Shown here: positions 50,045 through 61,732 of the stretch, one piece after another
Numbering within the stretch: the stretch's first letter is position 1
Layout of the letters: each line of letters begins with the position of its first letter
NCBI GenBank assembly: GCA_964019155.1
Contig: OZ025240.1
Coordinates: 23,104,506 to 23,168,505 of the forward strand
Direction: 5' to 3'
Length of the DNA: 64,000 nt
Source of the DNA: Osedax fenrisi
Lineage: Eukaryota; Annelida; Polychaeta; Sabellida; Siboglinidae
Notes under the pieces: model-generated
The model's database searches: none
Seen by the model: the letters and a program-made list of their open reading frames with translations, nothing else
Told to the model about the DNA's origin: nothing
Program-made: the position numbers and the translations under genes

Positions 50045-51005
50045 TTAATTTACATAAGAAATAGTAATAGTTTAATAACAGATAACAGATAATAGATAAC
50101 ATGTAATATATTACAATATATATATAATAGATAGTATATAACCGGTGATAGATAATAGTCAATAGATAACATATAGTAGATAACAGATGTATAATATATA
50201 ACATATAAATAATAGATAATATATAACAAATAACTGTTAAATTAAACAAAACAAAACAAGTAATATATAATGGATAACAAGTTATTGTTAAATGTAATAG
50301 ATATATCTAATGTATATTATCTATTATATATTATCTGTTATATACTATATTACCTAATATATTAATAGATAATAATCGATAATAGGTAATAGGTAATAGA
50401 TAATAGATATTAAATATTAGATAGAAGATAATAGATAATAGATAATATATAGTATATATTATATAGAAGATATTAAATAATATGTAAGAGATCATATATA
50501 ATAGATAACATATAATAGACAAGTGATGACATATTATAGATTGTAGATATTATATAACAGATAATAGATATTCGGTATCATTCATTATATAACAGGTAAT
50601 AGATAATATATAATAGATAACTGATAATATATAATACATAGTAGATAATAGATAATAGATTATAAATAATATTTAATAAGTAATATATAATATATAATAG
50701 ATAACATATAATGTATAACGGGCAATACAAAATAGATAACAGTTAATAGTTAGTAAATCAAAGATAATATATAATATATAATAAATAGTAGATAACATAT
50801 TATAGATAACAGATAATATATAACAGATTGTATATAATAGGTATTGGATGATAGATAACATGTAATATATTATGGTTAATAGATAATATATAATACATAA
50901 ATAATGTATAAAAGATAATATATATTGTATATAGGTAATAGGTAATGTAATATAATAGATAATAGATAACATGTAATAGATAAAATATAATAGATAATAT
51001 ATATC
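50045..51005. repeat. Degenerate GATA/ATAACA satellite-like block
   Basis: About 960 bp made almost wholly of variants of AGATAATA and AGATAACATATAATA, with no fixed register. AGATAA or AGATAG words recur every 10-25 bp on the plus strand. Unlike the microsatellites it is not a perfect array. It yields three artefactual Ile/Tyr/Leu-rich minus-strand frames. Confidence 0.85.
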
Positions 51006-51921
51006 AGATGATTAATTGCTCTTAGATAATTATATATTTTAGAGAATTATTCCATATATATATATATATATATACTAATAATGTTTTAGATAATATATTC
51101 ACACAATTCATATCAAGTAATACTTAAATATGCCCAATATCAAGCTAAAATATAGCACTCTTGATTGATATATTATTTATGAAAATATATAGTTTAAAGT
51201 ATATACTCTAAAGGCTAAAGTTTAAATATTTTCTAATGACAAAACGTTATTGAAATAAACTAATAATAATTCTATATTAAAAAATTATGGAATTAAAACG
51301 TTTTACAGTTACCATAACTATTCTTGTTATCCCATAATAAACTACAGTTTAACTTTATAAAATATTATAACCTATAAATAACACCACAATATTGCATACT
51401 TTCATTCCAATATACATAATATTTTTCTCTTAATTAAAAAGTGATTCCTCACTAATAACCTAAAATATAATAACATCTAAATCGTTTGCAATCTCTGTTA
51501 TCAATAATAGTTTAGATAATATTAACAATGTATAGTTACATGCATAATAATAGCTATATTAAACTTCTACATTTAAATTCAATATGTATTAATAACATTG
51601 CTTCGTTAGTATTCAGTATTTTTAATACATTTAAATTATCTGTATTACAGAAACTTTAAATACATGATTCTAAACCAGTCAGTAATGTAATAACTATATA
51701 TTTCTGTTTAACTTTCAAAGTAAACTTTTCGTGGTTAAATTATATTTATAATTAATATACAAATATAATTTAAATGTATTGAAAAATAAATAATTTGAAT
51801 ATGATAATCTAGTTCCTATAAATTCCCCAAATTTACTAGACACCTTTATGAAGATAATTATGCACTACTATGTAAATCAATTACATTTAAGATGCTCCAT
51901 TATACCATATAATTAAATAAT
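51006..51921. other. AT-rich stretch, no gene seen
   Basis: Contains a (TA)n array at 51,055-51,073 and a 23-bp word (51,291-51,313) shared exactly with 24,031-24,053. Nothing else was recognised. Confidence 0.5.
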
Positions 51922-51933
51922 TAAATAAACTTT

Positions 51934-54900
51934 CAAAAATAAATACGACTTCCCAAATATCTTCATCCCGCATCGCTCGTCGCGCGGAACAAGTAGCGCG
52001 TCCTGTAATTCCTACTCAGGTTGCAGTCGATAAGTTAGCTACTGAGTGTAAATGTAAATGTTAATGTAAAAATCAAATCAAATCAATACCAAATGTATCT
52101 CTAATGAAAGCAAGTAGAGTTCTCCGAGTTGCCACCTTCAATGTACGGACATTAAAAAATGAAAATAAAATTTCTGAAATAATTGCATCAGTAAATGCTA
52201 CGCAACTCGATATAATTTGTTTGCAAGAACATAGATTTATACACGAGGACGTCGATACAAAAGAATATTCTATTGGAGAATGGCATATGATAACAGATTC
52301 AGCATGGAAAAACAGTGTAAACGCTGCTACAGGTGGAATCGGTATTCTAATTAACAAGACATCATTTAATTCTCTTGTAAACGTTACTTTAGTATCCAAA
52401 AGGATAATGATCGTCAATTGTAATGGAAACCCATAAACATCTATCATAGTATGTTATAGCCCTACAAACGTATCGGATCCCATGGAAATAGATAATTTCT
52501 ATGATATTCTAAATTCTGCCACAAAACAAATTACAAAACATAATGTGTTGATCATTTCTGGAGACTTTAATGCTCATCTTGGCATTCAAGATGGATTCAT
52601 GTTTTCATTGCATGAAGTATCAAACAGAAATGGGATCTTTCTCGAAGATTACATTTTAGAAAATAATCTACTATGTCTTAACACTTATTATCAGAAAAGG
52701 AAAGGTCAGCTATGGACACATAAGTCACCAAATGGAAATAAAGTACAGCTTGACTATATAATGAATAATAGAAAATGGAAAAATAGCAGCAAAGACTGTA
52801 GAGCTTATGGATCTTTTGAAAGTATAGCATCAGACCATAGAATTGTATCTGCCCATCTTAAATTAAGTTTAAGATCAAACAAAAAGAAGACTATCAAAAC
52901 ACCAATCTATGATTGGACAACTCTAAAGAATCCTGATATTCAAAAAAAAGTTTATTTGCGAAGTCTTAAAAAAGTTTGAAAACCTTAACGATGAAACATC
53001 CAACATATCAACAAATACTTTGTATGACCATTTCGAAACTTCTTGTAGAGAAACTACAATTGATATCATCCCCTTCAAAGAAAAACTTAAAAAGAGATCT
53101 CCCTGGGAGAATCCCGATATATGTTTAAAAAGGGATATGCTAAAAACAGCAGCTCAATTAAAGAACTCTTGCCCAACTATAGAAAATATTAATTCCTATT
53201 ATCTATCACAAAAAGCACTATATAATACATACGATACTCAGCAAGAAATCTACCATCAGTCGAAAATAGATGAAATCAAAGCTGCAGTATCAAACCAAAA
53301 ATCAGCATGTGTCTGGAAAGTAGTAAATGATATAACTGGCAGGAAAAAGAACAATAAAGCTAAGATAAAAGAAACAAGTGGTGAAGAAAGAATTAAGTTA
53401 TGGCACAATCATTTCAAAGATCTTTTAGGAAAACCACCTTAATCAAAAACATCAACTATAACAAATATTTCAAATTTGTTGAATATAGAAACTGGAATCT
53501 TTACGAAATATGAACTAGAAAAGGCTATAAAAAGTATCAAAAATGGAAAAGCATGCGGGTTAGATAAAATTCCTGTGGAAATCTGGAAAATACCCAAATT
53601 TCAAGAAATCTTACTATTCTCCTGCAATGAAGTATACGAGCAAAACACTATCAGTATATGGAATAAAGGCTGTATAATACCGCTACCGAAGAAAGGAGAT
53701 TTAACTTCTACAAACAACTATCGTGGTATCACTATAACATGTATAGCTGCAAAGATAGGTATATAATCTAATGCTTTTAAATAGAATAAGACCTGAAGTA
53801 GATAAGATATTAAGAAAAAACCAAAATGGTTTTAGAACTAATAGATCTACTACTGGCCAAATACTCACGGTTAGAAGGAGCATTGAAGGCGTAAACGAAA
53901 AGAATCTAACAGCTACACTCCTTTTTATTGATTTCTCCAAAGCTTTCGATTCCATACATCGAGGAAAGATGGCAGAGATTCTTAAAGTATATGGAATACC
54001 TAAAAAGATCATAAATGCAATTATGATAGCTTATAAAGATACTAAATCAATTGTGAGATCAGATGATGGCGATACGGAATTTATAAATATAACAGGAGGT
54101 GTGTTACAAGGTGATACACTAGCACCATTTCTTTTTATAATATGTCTTGACTATGTCTTGAAAATGTCACTTGATCGAGATAATGTTCTTGGTTTTACCC
54201 TCTCTGAGAGAAAGAGCAGAAGACATCCATCAATAAAAATAACAGATGTCGATTATGCAGATGATCTAGCTATAGTAACTGATAAAACGAGCGAAACTAC
54301 AATTCTTCTACATAGAATTGAAAATACGGCAAAAGAGATTGGTTTGAATATAAATGCAGGTAAGACCGAATTCATAAGCATAAATCAAGGAGAAAATGAA
54401 AAAATAAAAAGCCTAAATGGCAAGGACATTAAAAAAGTATCCTATTTTAAGTATCTTGGAAGCTATATTCAATCAACAGAAAATGATATTAATATAAGAC
54501 TGGCTAAAAGCTGGGCAGCTTTAAATAAGATGAACGCTATTTGGAAATCTAGGTTACCGGATAGAATTAAAATAAATTTCTTCATAGCAACTGTTGAGTC
54601 GGTATTGGTATATGGATCTGTAAGTTGGACACTCACAAAAGCTCTGAAAAAAAGACTAAGTGGAAACTATACTCGCATGTTACGGGCAATACTAAACAGG
54701 TATTGGAAGGACCATACTATCAATAAAGAAATATATGCAAATATACCGGATATATGCACGTCGATACGACAGCAAAGACTTTGTTTTGCTGGTCACTGTT
54801 GGAGAAATAAGTGCGAAATGGCATCAGATACTATTCTATGGCAACCTACCCATGGTGAGAGAAAAAGAGGACGGCCGCGAAGAACATACGTTGATCAACT

Positions 54901-55012
54901 CATGGATGATACACTGTGTAATGTAAATGAACTGAAAACTGCGATGGACAATACAGATGAATAGAAGAAGAGAGTCAAAAACTGCCGAGCAAGCTCGACC
55001 TGGTAAGGTAAG
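51934..55012 (+). mobile_element. Nearly full-length RTE-like LINE with target-site duplications
   Basis: About 3.08 kb flanked by exact copies of TAAATAAACTTT at 51,922-51,933 and 55,013-55,024. The 5' leader is CpG-rich (51,965-52,020). A single endonuclease/RT coding region follows, ending in Trp-stop at 55,004-55,006, then a GGTAAGGTAAG end. Length and layout (one ORF, short tail, about 3 kb) fit the RTE clade. Confidence 0.88.
52104..55006 (+). pseudogene. RTE-like endonuclease/reverse transcriptase polyprotein, five lesions
   Basis: The endonuclease runs from 52,104: FNVRTLKNENKISEII, ICLQEHRF (catalytic Glu), IISGDFNAHLG (Asp/Asn), VQLDYIMNNRKW and IASDHRIV (SDH). Linker and RT follow: INDITGR-type NDITGRKKNN, IKNGKACGLDKIPVEIWK, PLPKKGDLTSTNNYRGITI, KNQNGFRTNRSTTGQ, LLFIDFSKAFDSI (first catalytic Asp), GGVLQGDTLAPFLF, VDYADDLAIV (YADD at 54,254-54,265), FKYLGSYIQSTENDI and GRPRRTYVDQLMDD. 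Lesions: stops at 52,434 and 53,440, a Trp-to-stop at 54,962-54,964, and frameshifts near 52,950 and 53,760. The last 397-codon frame is intact. All catalytic motifs survive, but the five lesions prevent a full product. Confidence 0.9.
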
Positions 55013-55024
55013 TAAATAAACTTT

Positions 55025-55563
55025 ATAACTCAGAAATAGTATATGTGATATTTTATTTTATAATACATATATATTACATACATATATAATACATATATAT
55101 GTATATACTAACATATTCAAAAAAATACCTACTTAAGTAATAATATACCTCAGACAACTTAATAACATACACAAACATTCATGTTCAGGAAATACTAATC
55201 ACAATTATTTTCACCGTATCCTGAATTGCATCCTTTCACTAATAGCATGATAATAGATAGATACATATATAATTATATACCATCTAAAATATAGTAGTAA
55301 TCTATGAATATTAGTAATATAAAATTAAATATCTGATATTAGCCAAAACAGACTTGTTATTTAAGTTTAATAATCATATATATATATATATATATATATA
55401 TAACATTTCTCAACAATGGTAGAAATTGTGTATAATTAATAGCAAATAATACACGAGTATAAGAAAGTATATATATATATATTCTTTACAAGATTATTTG
55501 AAAATTATTCTTAATCATTGTATTAGTTATATTATATATGATAACATAAGCATTATATATCAG

Positions 55564-55649
<86 letters not shown>

Positions 55650-55770
55650 TTAAACATGATTAAACTATAATTTAGTAAACTTCTACTTCCACTAAGTCGA
55701 TTGACCGGTTGATCGTATGATGAATATGAATCGTTGCATCACAAGTTTTTCTCCATCCTTCAAGCTTCCA
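55025..55770. other. AT-rich stretch with (TA)n arrays
   Basis: No gene was seen. TA arrays lie at 55,376-55,401 and 55,567-55,646. Confidence 0.55.
55567..55646. repeat. (TA)n microsatellite, about 80 bp
   Basis: TA repeat with one TTTA interruption near 55,611. Confidence 0.95.
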
Positions 55771-55779
55771 TTTCTTACC

Positions 55780-55995
55780 CCGCCCATTGCATTATATTAG
55801 TCATCCAGTTTTTCTGAATCGTCCTCTACTTCTGTTACCAATAACGAAACCTTACGGTACAATTGTATCACAGTTTTATTCAGACTACCACGACTCATCG
55901 TGTGGCCAACATATCACATATGTCTTCTCCTTACTGTTAATAGGAGATACTCAACTTTACCTATATACTCAACAATTCTTTGATATATATATATA
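55780..55995 (+). pseudogene. L2-like LINE scrap (RT active-site strand)
   Basis: IGDTQLYLYTQQF at about 55,935-55,980 corresponds to the YADDTQLYL strand of L2-like reverse transcriptases, with Ile-Gly replacing Ala-Asp. Upstream pyrimidine-rich sequence is compatible but unrecognisable. Confidence 0.45.
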
Positions 55996-56039
55996 TATTC
56001 GTTTGTCTTTCTTTCTCTGTAGGTAATACTCGGGATTCT

Positions 56040-57560
56040 TCTATATGATTCTTCTATTATGCATTATGCTATATAGCTCGAATACAGTAATTCTACTTTC
56101 AAGTATTTCTGTTAGTATCCAAGTTTCACAGACAGTAGTATAAACAATATTAATGAGTTGTATATTATTATTTTAATTTATAGGTATATGTTTCGACTCT
56201 TCCATGTAGTTATTAAGAGAACTAACAAAGAGGTTACTGTATCCATTCTTATGTCAATATCTGTTTTATTTTTACCATATTTCTTTAGAGTTCATGGTTA
56301 TCGTTATCACTTCAGCTGTCTCATTATTCTCGAATTCGTTCACCAATATTTTGCTTTTTGTTGTAGCTAATCTCCATATCATATGTAGATGATAACTTGC
56401 AGAGTTTATTTGTTAGTTCTTATAGCTCTGTCTTTGATATTGTCATCAAGTCAATGTCGTCTGCAAATCTTAGGTTACATAGTTCATAACCTCCAACGGC
56501 TATGGTGCTGCAATGGTCTTCTAGCGTATATCGTAGGCTCTTTTCTTGGACGATGTTAAATAGTTTTGGTGAACAAAGGCATCCTTTTCATACTCATACC
56601 GATGTATTGATGAAGGTCAAGGTTTTGTTATTTACATAAACTACTATTTATTAGTTTACATAAATGACATATTTGTTTTTTTATAAAGATTTTTGATTAT
56701 TGCAATATTATTTTCATCTATATTGAAATGTCTCATTAGTTTCTATTATCCTTCGTGACAGACTCGATAAAATACCTTTTAGAAGTCAACAAAGGTATGG
56801 TATTGTTTTCATTCATGTTCAATATGTTTCTCAGCCATAATGCTACACTTTAATATATTTTGATTATGCTTCTTTTGTTTCTGAATCCTGCTTACTCTTC
56901 ATCTAGGATATTGTCTGCTATTGGATTGTGTAGATTACAAATAATTCTCAGCATAAGCTTAATTATGTGTAATAGTTATAGCTAATAGTTATATAGTTGT
57001 TACACTTCTGTAGGTAACCTTTCTTTGTTATCGGAATAATTAATGATTGTGTCCATACATCGGGCCATTCTTTCTTTTCCCAGATTGTAATGCAAAATAT
57101 AGTCATTATTGTCATCATTTGTGAACGCCGTTTATAATTATCTCACTTGGAATGTTATCTGTATCTATTATTTCCCTCTTTCAGACTTGGTATTGCATGT
57201 TCCACATCAGATTTTAAAATCGACAATTTTTCATCTATGAATTCACCGCTATCATCATTAAGTATATTTTCATATGGATTTGTTGGATATTTTAAAAGTT
57301 ATGTGCAATATTCTATCATATTTTGACTATTTCTGAGTCCTCTGTTATAATATCGCTAGTTTTACTTTTCTCAACTCTGGACTTTTTCTTAGTATACGAT
57401 TTATTCGGTGACTTTAGTGTTTGCACGTTAAGATTGTCTGTCATTTCTCTCGGTAATAGATAACATTACTACACAGATAGCTGTAGCAATATTATTCACC
57501 ACTTTCAAATAATAGTCTACCGTCCTGGTTGCATTGCTTATCTCTATATTGGAATATGTA
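56040..57560 (-). pseudogene. RTE-like LINE, different family (reverse transcriptase)
   Basis: Minus-strand translation gives, near 56,450-56,590, GCLCSPKLFNIVQEKSLRYT, then GGYELCNLRFADDIDLM (an intact FADD active-site box). YDMEISYNK follows and a degraded MDTVTSLLVLL-type C-terminal segment. The N-terminal side up to about 57,560 holds decayed finger and linker sequence (an RVEKS/KTSDII region near 57,360). The CNLRFADDIDL box and SPxLFN spacing are those of RTE-like elements, but differ from the 52 kb family (VDYADDLAI). Many frame breaks are present. Confidence 0.65.
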
Positions 57561-58185
57561 TTCATTATAATTCTATTACATAAATAATGCATTATTTTAT
57601 TATGATTATTAAAACCTACGCAGATACATTTGTCAACTATTTCATTATATTTAACTATATTTTTAATTATATATAATTAAATCGCATTGAATTAGGTCAA
57701 TTTATACACTATGTATCATATATAAAATATTACTAATAGTATCTCATTAAACTTATATATGTATCTATATGACATTTACACCATCATAGAAACTTATATT
57801 GATGGCCCATCATTATATCGTAAATCTAAACATATACGTAATACTAAACATATTGTCTGTAGATATTTCTCTTAACTACAAATATGATACTAACAAACCT
57901 ACATGTATTATTAAAATGTAAAATACACAAATATTTAAAAGAATTTTAATAAATATGCCATATTTTAATCATATTTAATATTTAATAATTCTTTATTTAA
58001 TTTTTATTATCATATATTCATTTATTATTATATGACTATTATCTTTATTTTCGATATTACTTATATTATTATATTAGGTTTATTATCTATTTTGTTTATT
58101 ACCTTTATTATTATTTTTTTTTTTTTTTGTATTTAAGAAAATATATTTAAAGTATAAATATATGCTAATATATGAAATAATGATA
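57561..58185. other. AT-rich stretch, no gene seen
   Basis: Very AT-rich with a T-run near 58,115-58,128. Nothing was recognised. Confidence 0.5.
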
Positions 58186-58905
58186 TTGAAAGTATGATGA
58201 TTAATGAATAACGGTTTATTTAGCACAAGCATATGATAGTGTAGGCCTAGGCCCTTCGCTCGTGTGGGAAAAAAATAATCATAAATTAATAATGAAAGAA
58301 CAATGTATAGATGTAACAACATTTATTATACAATTAATAATACGAAGATAAACTATATAAAAATAACGAATATAGACAAATAAGTTGGATTATGTAATGC
58401 TTATAGAAAGAGAGAAAAAGTAAAATCTAGATGTATAAATAGTTTGATATATCTTACAGAGCGGATATTAGAAGGAGGGATTCCATAGAGTGGGCCGGAA
58501 TTTCTAAAAACTATAGAATTTAGGAAAGTGTTACTAGATTTTCGGGAGATAAGGAGAAAATAATTTTGATTAGGAAGAAAAGCTTCTCTAAGATACCTTA
58601 GTGATATGGTATATTTTTGAATTAGAACATAGATATAGCTAGGGTTTATAGAATATATATATGTATGGATTATGGAGAGAACAATTAGTTTCCACCTGAG
58701 AGAGAAGGGTATAACCTGCAGGGTAATAGCAATGGCAATAGTCATATACGAAATGATTGAAGAGGTGTTGTAACAGAGCGGTCCAGTCGTTGTATACAAT
58801 GAGCTGAATACGTATTGATAACGGATAGCCCGATGTAGTGGAGCAGTAGTTTTAGTAGGTAATCAGTAGGTAAGAAGGGTAGTCAAGTCGGGGTAGAACA
58901 AGAAA
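58186..58905 (-). mobile_element. L2-like LINE family B, 3' fragment
   Basis: A second copy of the family B 3' end (compare 8,866-9,000 and 9,899-10,350). It shares CTTCGCTCGTG, the TAAGTTGGAT/AAGAGAG block, GGAGGGATTCCATAGAGTGG and GGAGATAAG. In sense orientation a 132-codon frame (58,401-58,799) covers part of the C-terminus, with NTFLNSIVFRNSGPLYGIPP (the NSGP-LWNSLPP tail). No RTE fragment interrupts this copy. It is 5'-truncated at about 58,905. Confidence 0.75.
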
Positions 58906-59176
58906 TATACAGATAATATGAATTAATTACAATATAAAAATAAAATATAATTACTAATCATTATATTAGTACATTTATTCAATAATTTAGGCAATGCTAT
59001 ATATATATATAAATGTTTATGTATAAAGTAATATATAATGGTATAGTTAAATAGTTAAATGTAAAATGTATTATATACTATGATATATGCATTATATATG
59101 CTAAGTTAGAGGTGACTGATCTTCATGATTTACAACATTGACAAATACTCATAATAACTCAAAAACATATTTAACT

Positions 59177-59215
<39 letters not shown>

Positions 59216-59350
59216 TTATATACATGTATATACATGCACACGTAAGGGTGCGTATACCTTCATGAAATATGATTACATTAATACATTCATAATAGGTATG
59301 TATGTATGAATTGCATAATAACATACGTACACACATACGCTTACAATATA
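58906..59350. other. AT-rich stretch with (TA)n array
   Basis: TA array at 59,178-59,211. Otherwise nothing was recognised. Confidence 0.5.
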
Positions 59351-59357
59351 TTCCACA

Positions 59358-59498
59358 ATGGCCGATATGTCTCTCACCCGCAGACAATATACCGTACTGG
59401 CATTTGAAACATGGCTCCGTTCTTTACCGGTGCGCTCTACTTTTTATTACGTATTACCACCGCACAGTGCGGCGCGCACACGTGATATTTATGAATGA
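59358..59498 (+). CDS. Hypothetical 46-residue ORF at CpG island (strand uncertain)
   Basis: An ATG in a good context (ACAATGG) opens MADMSLTRRQYTVLAFETWL, then RSLPVRSTFYY and a tail ending DIYE before TGA. Composition is balanced, unlike the spurious frames elsewhere. A GTGCGC after LRSLP could be a donor. A competing reading exists on the minus strand: ATG then FQMPVRYIVC followed by a stronger donor (GTGAGA near 59,378), which would put the CpG island upstream as its promoter. The two cannot both be right, and neither matches a family I know. Confidence 0.25.
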   Translation: MADMSLTRRQYTVLAFETWLRSLPVRSTFYYVLPPHSAARTRDIYE

Positions 59499-59990
59499 TG
59501 ACTACCCTAGACTCTATAGAGGGGGTTATACGGCCTATATCGGGTGTCTAGGGTGTCCATAGACCCCGAGCCCGCGGGCCCCGAGGTTATCTAATGATGA
59601 CAACGGAGCGTCTATTGTGTGCGCGAGTAACGCTTAATGCCTGGATCTCTCTACCTATCACTTGCGTGTGTGCGCGTGTGTGTGCGTGTGTGTATGCGTG
59701 TGTGTGGTGTGCGCACGGGTGAGCGCGCGTGTGAGCCCAATGCTACTAATATAATTAATTACTTACGTAATAACTCAAATGTGACTGGACACACAGAGTG
59801 TGTGTCACACACGCGACCGCGATGACCAATGACGTCATACTCGTGACGTCATACACGCATCGTTTGTGACGTCACCGATGTCGTATGTATACATACGACA
59901 TATGTGACGTAACCTACGAATGTTATCGATGATGTAACCGACGTGAATTCTGACCGTAAAAACATACACGAGATAGAATGACGTCATAAT
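59400..59990. promoter_or_regulatory. CpG-rich island with CRE cluster, promoter-like
   Basis: A CpG-rich block (59,400-59,820, including CGGCGCGCACACG and GCCCGCGGGCCCCG) is followed by TGACGTCA octamers at 59,830-59,837, 59,844-59,851, 59,867-59,874 and 59,979-59,986, with a TGACGTAA at 59,905-59,912. Full CRE octamers are bound by CREB/ATF-type bZIP factors, and four in 160 bp is far beyond chance in AT-rich DNA. A perfect 24-bp palindrome sits among them. Probably a promoter or enhancer; its target gene is unknown. Confidence 0.55.
59878..59901. repeat. Perfect 24-bp palindrome
   Basis: Two 12-bp arms, ATGTCGTATGTA and its reverse complement, with no spacer, between CRE sites. Confidence 0.95.
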
Positions 59991-60610
59991 TATTGTCGCT
60001 ATCCCCTCGAGCAACCTAACTATCTACTATACCAACTCGGCTCTAAATACATGATTATTATTTGTGATGTTTTGTAGCCTACTATTGATGAGAAAAGCTA
60101 TTTAACTATGAAATAGCCTACATGTGTTAAAACTGGACATCGGTTACGATTTATCACAAATTAAAAAATACTTATTATCTAATCTAACTATAGTTAACGA
60201 TATATATATGTATCCTCTATTATTGTCATGCTGTGTGGGTTCATTTAGTTATTGTTGTCGTTATTATTATTATTATAACAGGTATTACTATTATTATTAT
60301 ACTTATACTAGTATTATAATTATTATTATTTTATTACTATTATGTAAGCGTTATCGATAATAACACTTCCAAGTATATTAATTATATATATTATGGAATA
60401 TTTTATAAACGAAATACAAGCTATCAATTAATGAATAGGGTAACGTAACTATGTATTAATATTTACCTATATGTATACTGCAGTATACTGCTATTACATC
60501 GTAATTATCATCATCATCATTGTGTCAATTATAACCTACCGGAGATGAGCTTATCTAGCCAGCCCTAATATTATATTACTCCTTAACGATATCACTCATT
60601 ATCTTTATAA

Positions 60611-60648
<38 letters not shown>

Positions 60649-61111
60649 CCTCTTATCTACAGTATCCCTTATATGTACATAAATTATCAAAACCTATAGC
60701 ACAATATCACCTCTTATCTACAGTATTCCATATATGTACATAACCTATCAAAACATATAGCACAGTATTCTAATCGACAAGTACTCATTTCGTAATTATC
60801 ATATAATACATATATAATTTAAAACTTGAAAGGTAATTTATAACCGTCTTCAAAGTGATTTACTGTTAATTACCTATTCATCAAATGTGGTGCACCTGTG
60901 TCAGTCAACTCTCCGGTACGCTCTGAATAGGGTATATCCGGGGTGTATGCCTATATTATTGAGGTCAGAGATAGTTTATAGAGCAGCAAAACAGAGTATT
61001 TAATCTGACGATATCCGGAATAAATATTTTGAGATATATCAGCTGAGTTTATACTATGATATTATTGAAACCATTAAATACTCACTTTAATCTTCATTTC
61101 ATTGTATATAT
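59991..61111. other. AT-rich stretch, no confirmed gene
   Basis: Holds a short hydrophobic frame at 60,124-60,360 without an ATG start, ATT-rich runs at 60,260-60,345, an ATC run near 60,508-60,520, a (TA)n array at 60,614-60,646 and the 61-bp tandem pair below. A less AT-rich patch at 60,880-61,020 was not recognised. Confidence 0.45.
60648..60775. repeat. Imperfect 61-bp x 2 tandem duplication
   Basis: ACCTCTTATCTACAGTAT begins units at 60,648 and, one base variant apart, 60,709. Both contain TATATGTACATAA and end near ATAGCACA. Several substitutions separate them. Confidence 0.88.
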
Positions 61112-61540
61112 ATAACCAACTATTGGTAATTCGGACTACAGATAAGTCGGACACATTTAGTTGGTGTGATTGGATGTGTATCTAGATCCATGTTAAATTA
61201 ATCGGATAAGTCGGATAAGTTGGATTGGATAAGTCTGACTTTTTTATAAGTCGGACACCAAATTTATGATTTTTATACTGGATAAGTAAGAATTTTTTAT
61301 AAAATGTCAGAAATGTTTAGTTTGAATAATGTATATTATAATTTTAGTAAATAATATTATTGAATACCACATTTTATGTTATTGATTGTTGCATAATTCC
61401 ACATTTTGGTAACACTTTAAATCATGCTGCGCGTCGCATGTCTTATTTGCATGAAATTATTAATCTCGGAAAAATCGGAAATTCGCTAAGTCGGACAATT
61501 TTCCCGGTCCTTGCGAATACGACTTATAGGGAGTTGACTG
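61112..61540. mobile_element. pogo/Tigger-like DNA transposon, non-autonomous
   Basis: The right end reads inward (minus strand) as CAGTCAACTCCCTATAAGTC and ends at 61,540, followed by TA at 61,541-61,542. This is very like the terminal inverted repeats of pogo/Tigger elements, which insert at TA. The left end near 61,112-61,160 is a degraded counterpart (AACCAACTATTGG, then AAGTCGGACAC). Repeated AAGTCGGA words lie in between. At about 430 bp with no transposase frame it would be a MITE-like derivative. Confidence 0.55.
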
Positions 61541-61732
61541 TATATATATTGTTTTTATTTAGTGTATTTATATATATCGTTATAAACGTGGTTGCCGAGA
61601 TATTCATACCTAACACATATTAATTAATTCACGTGACACAAAATTTAGATTATCAAAAAGTATTCAGTATTATTTTCTAAATATCATAGATTTATGTATT
61701 TATTAGCGTACGACGACGTCTATTAATAGCGG

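Noticed and set aside
50028..50972. Three minus-strand Ile/Tyr/Leu-rich frames
   Set aside because: They are translations of the degenerate GATA-word block.
52073..52447. 124-codon minus-strand frame
   Set aside because: Antisense shadow of the RTE-like endonuclease.
53701..54012. 103-codon minus-strand frame
   Set aside because: Antisense shadow of the RTE-like reverse transcriptase.
60124..60360. 78-codon frame with poly-Tyr/Ile/Leu
   Set aside because: It starts at GTG and most of it is ATT-rich simple sequence.
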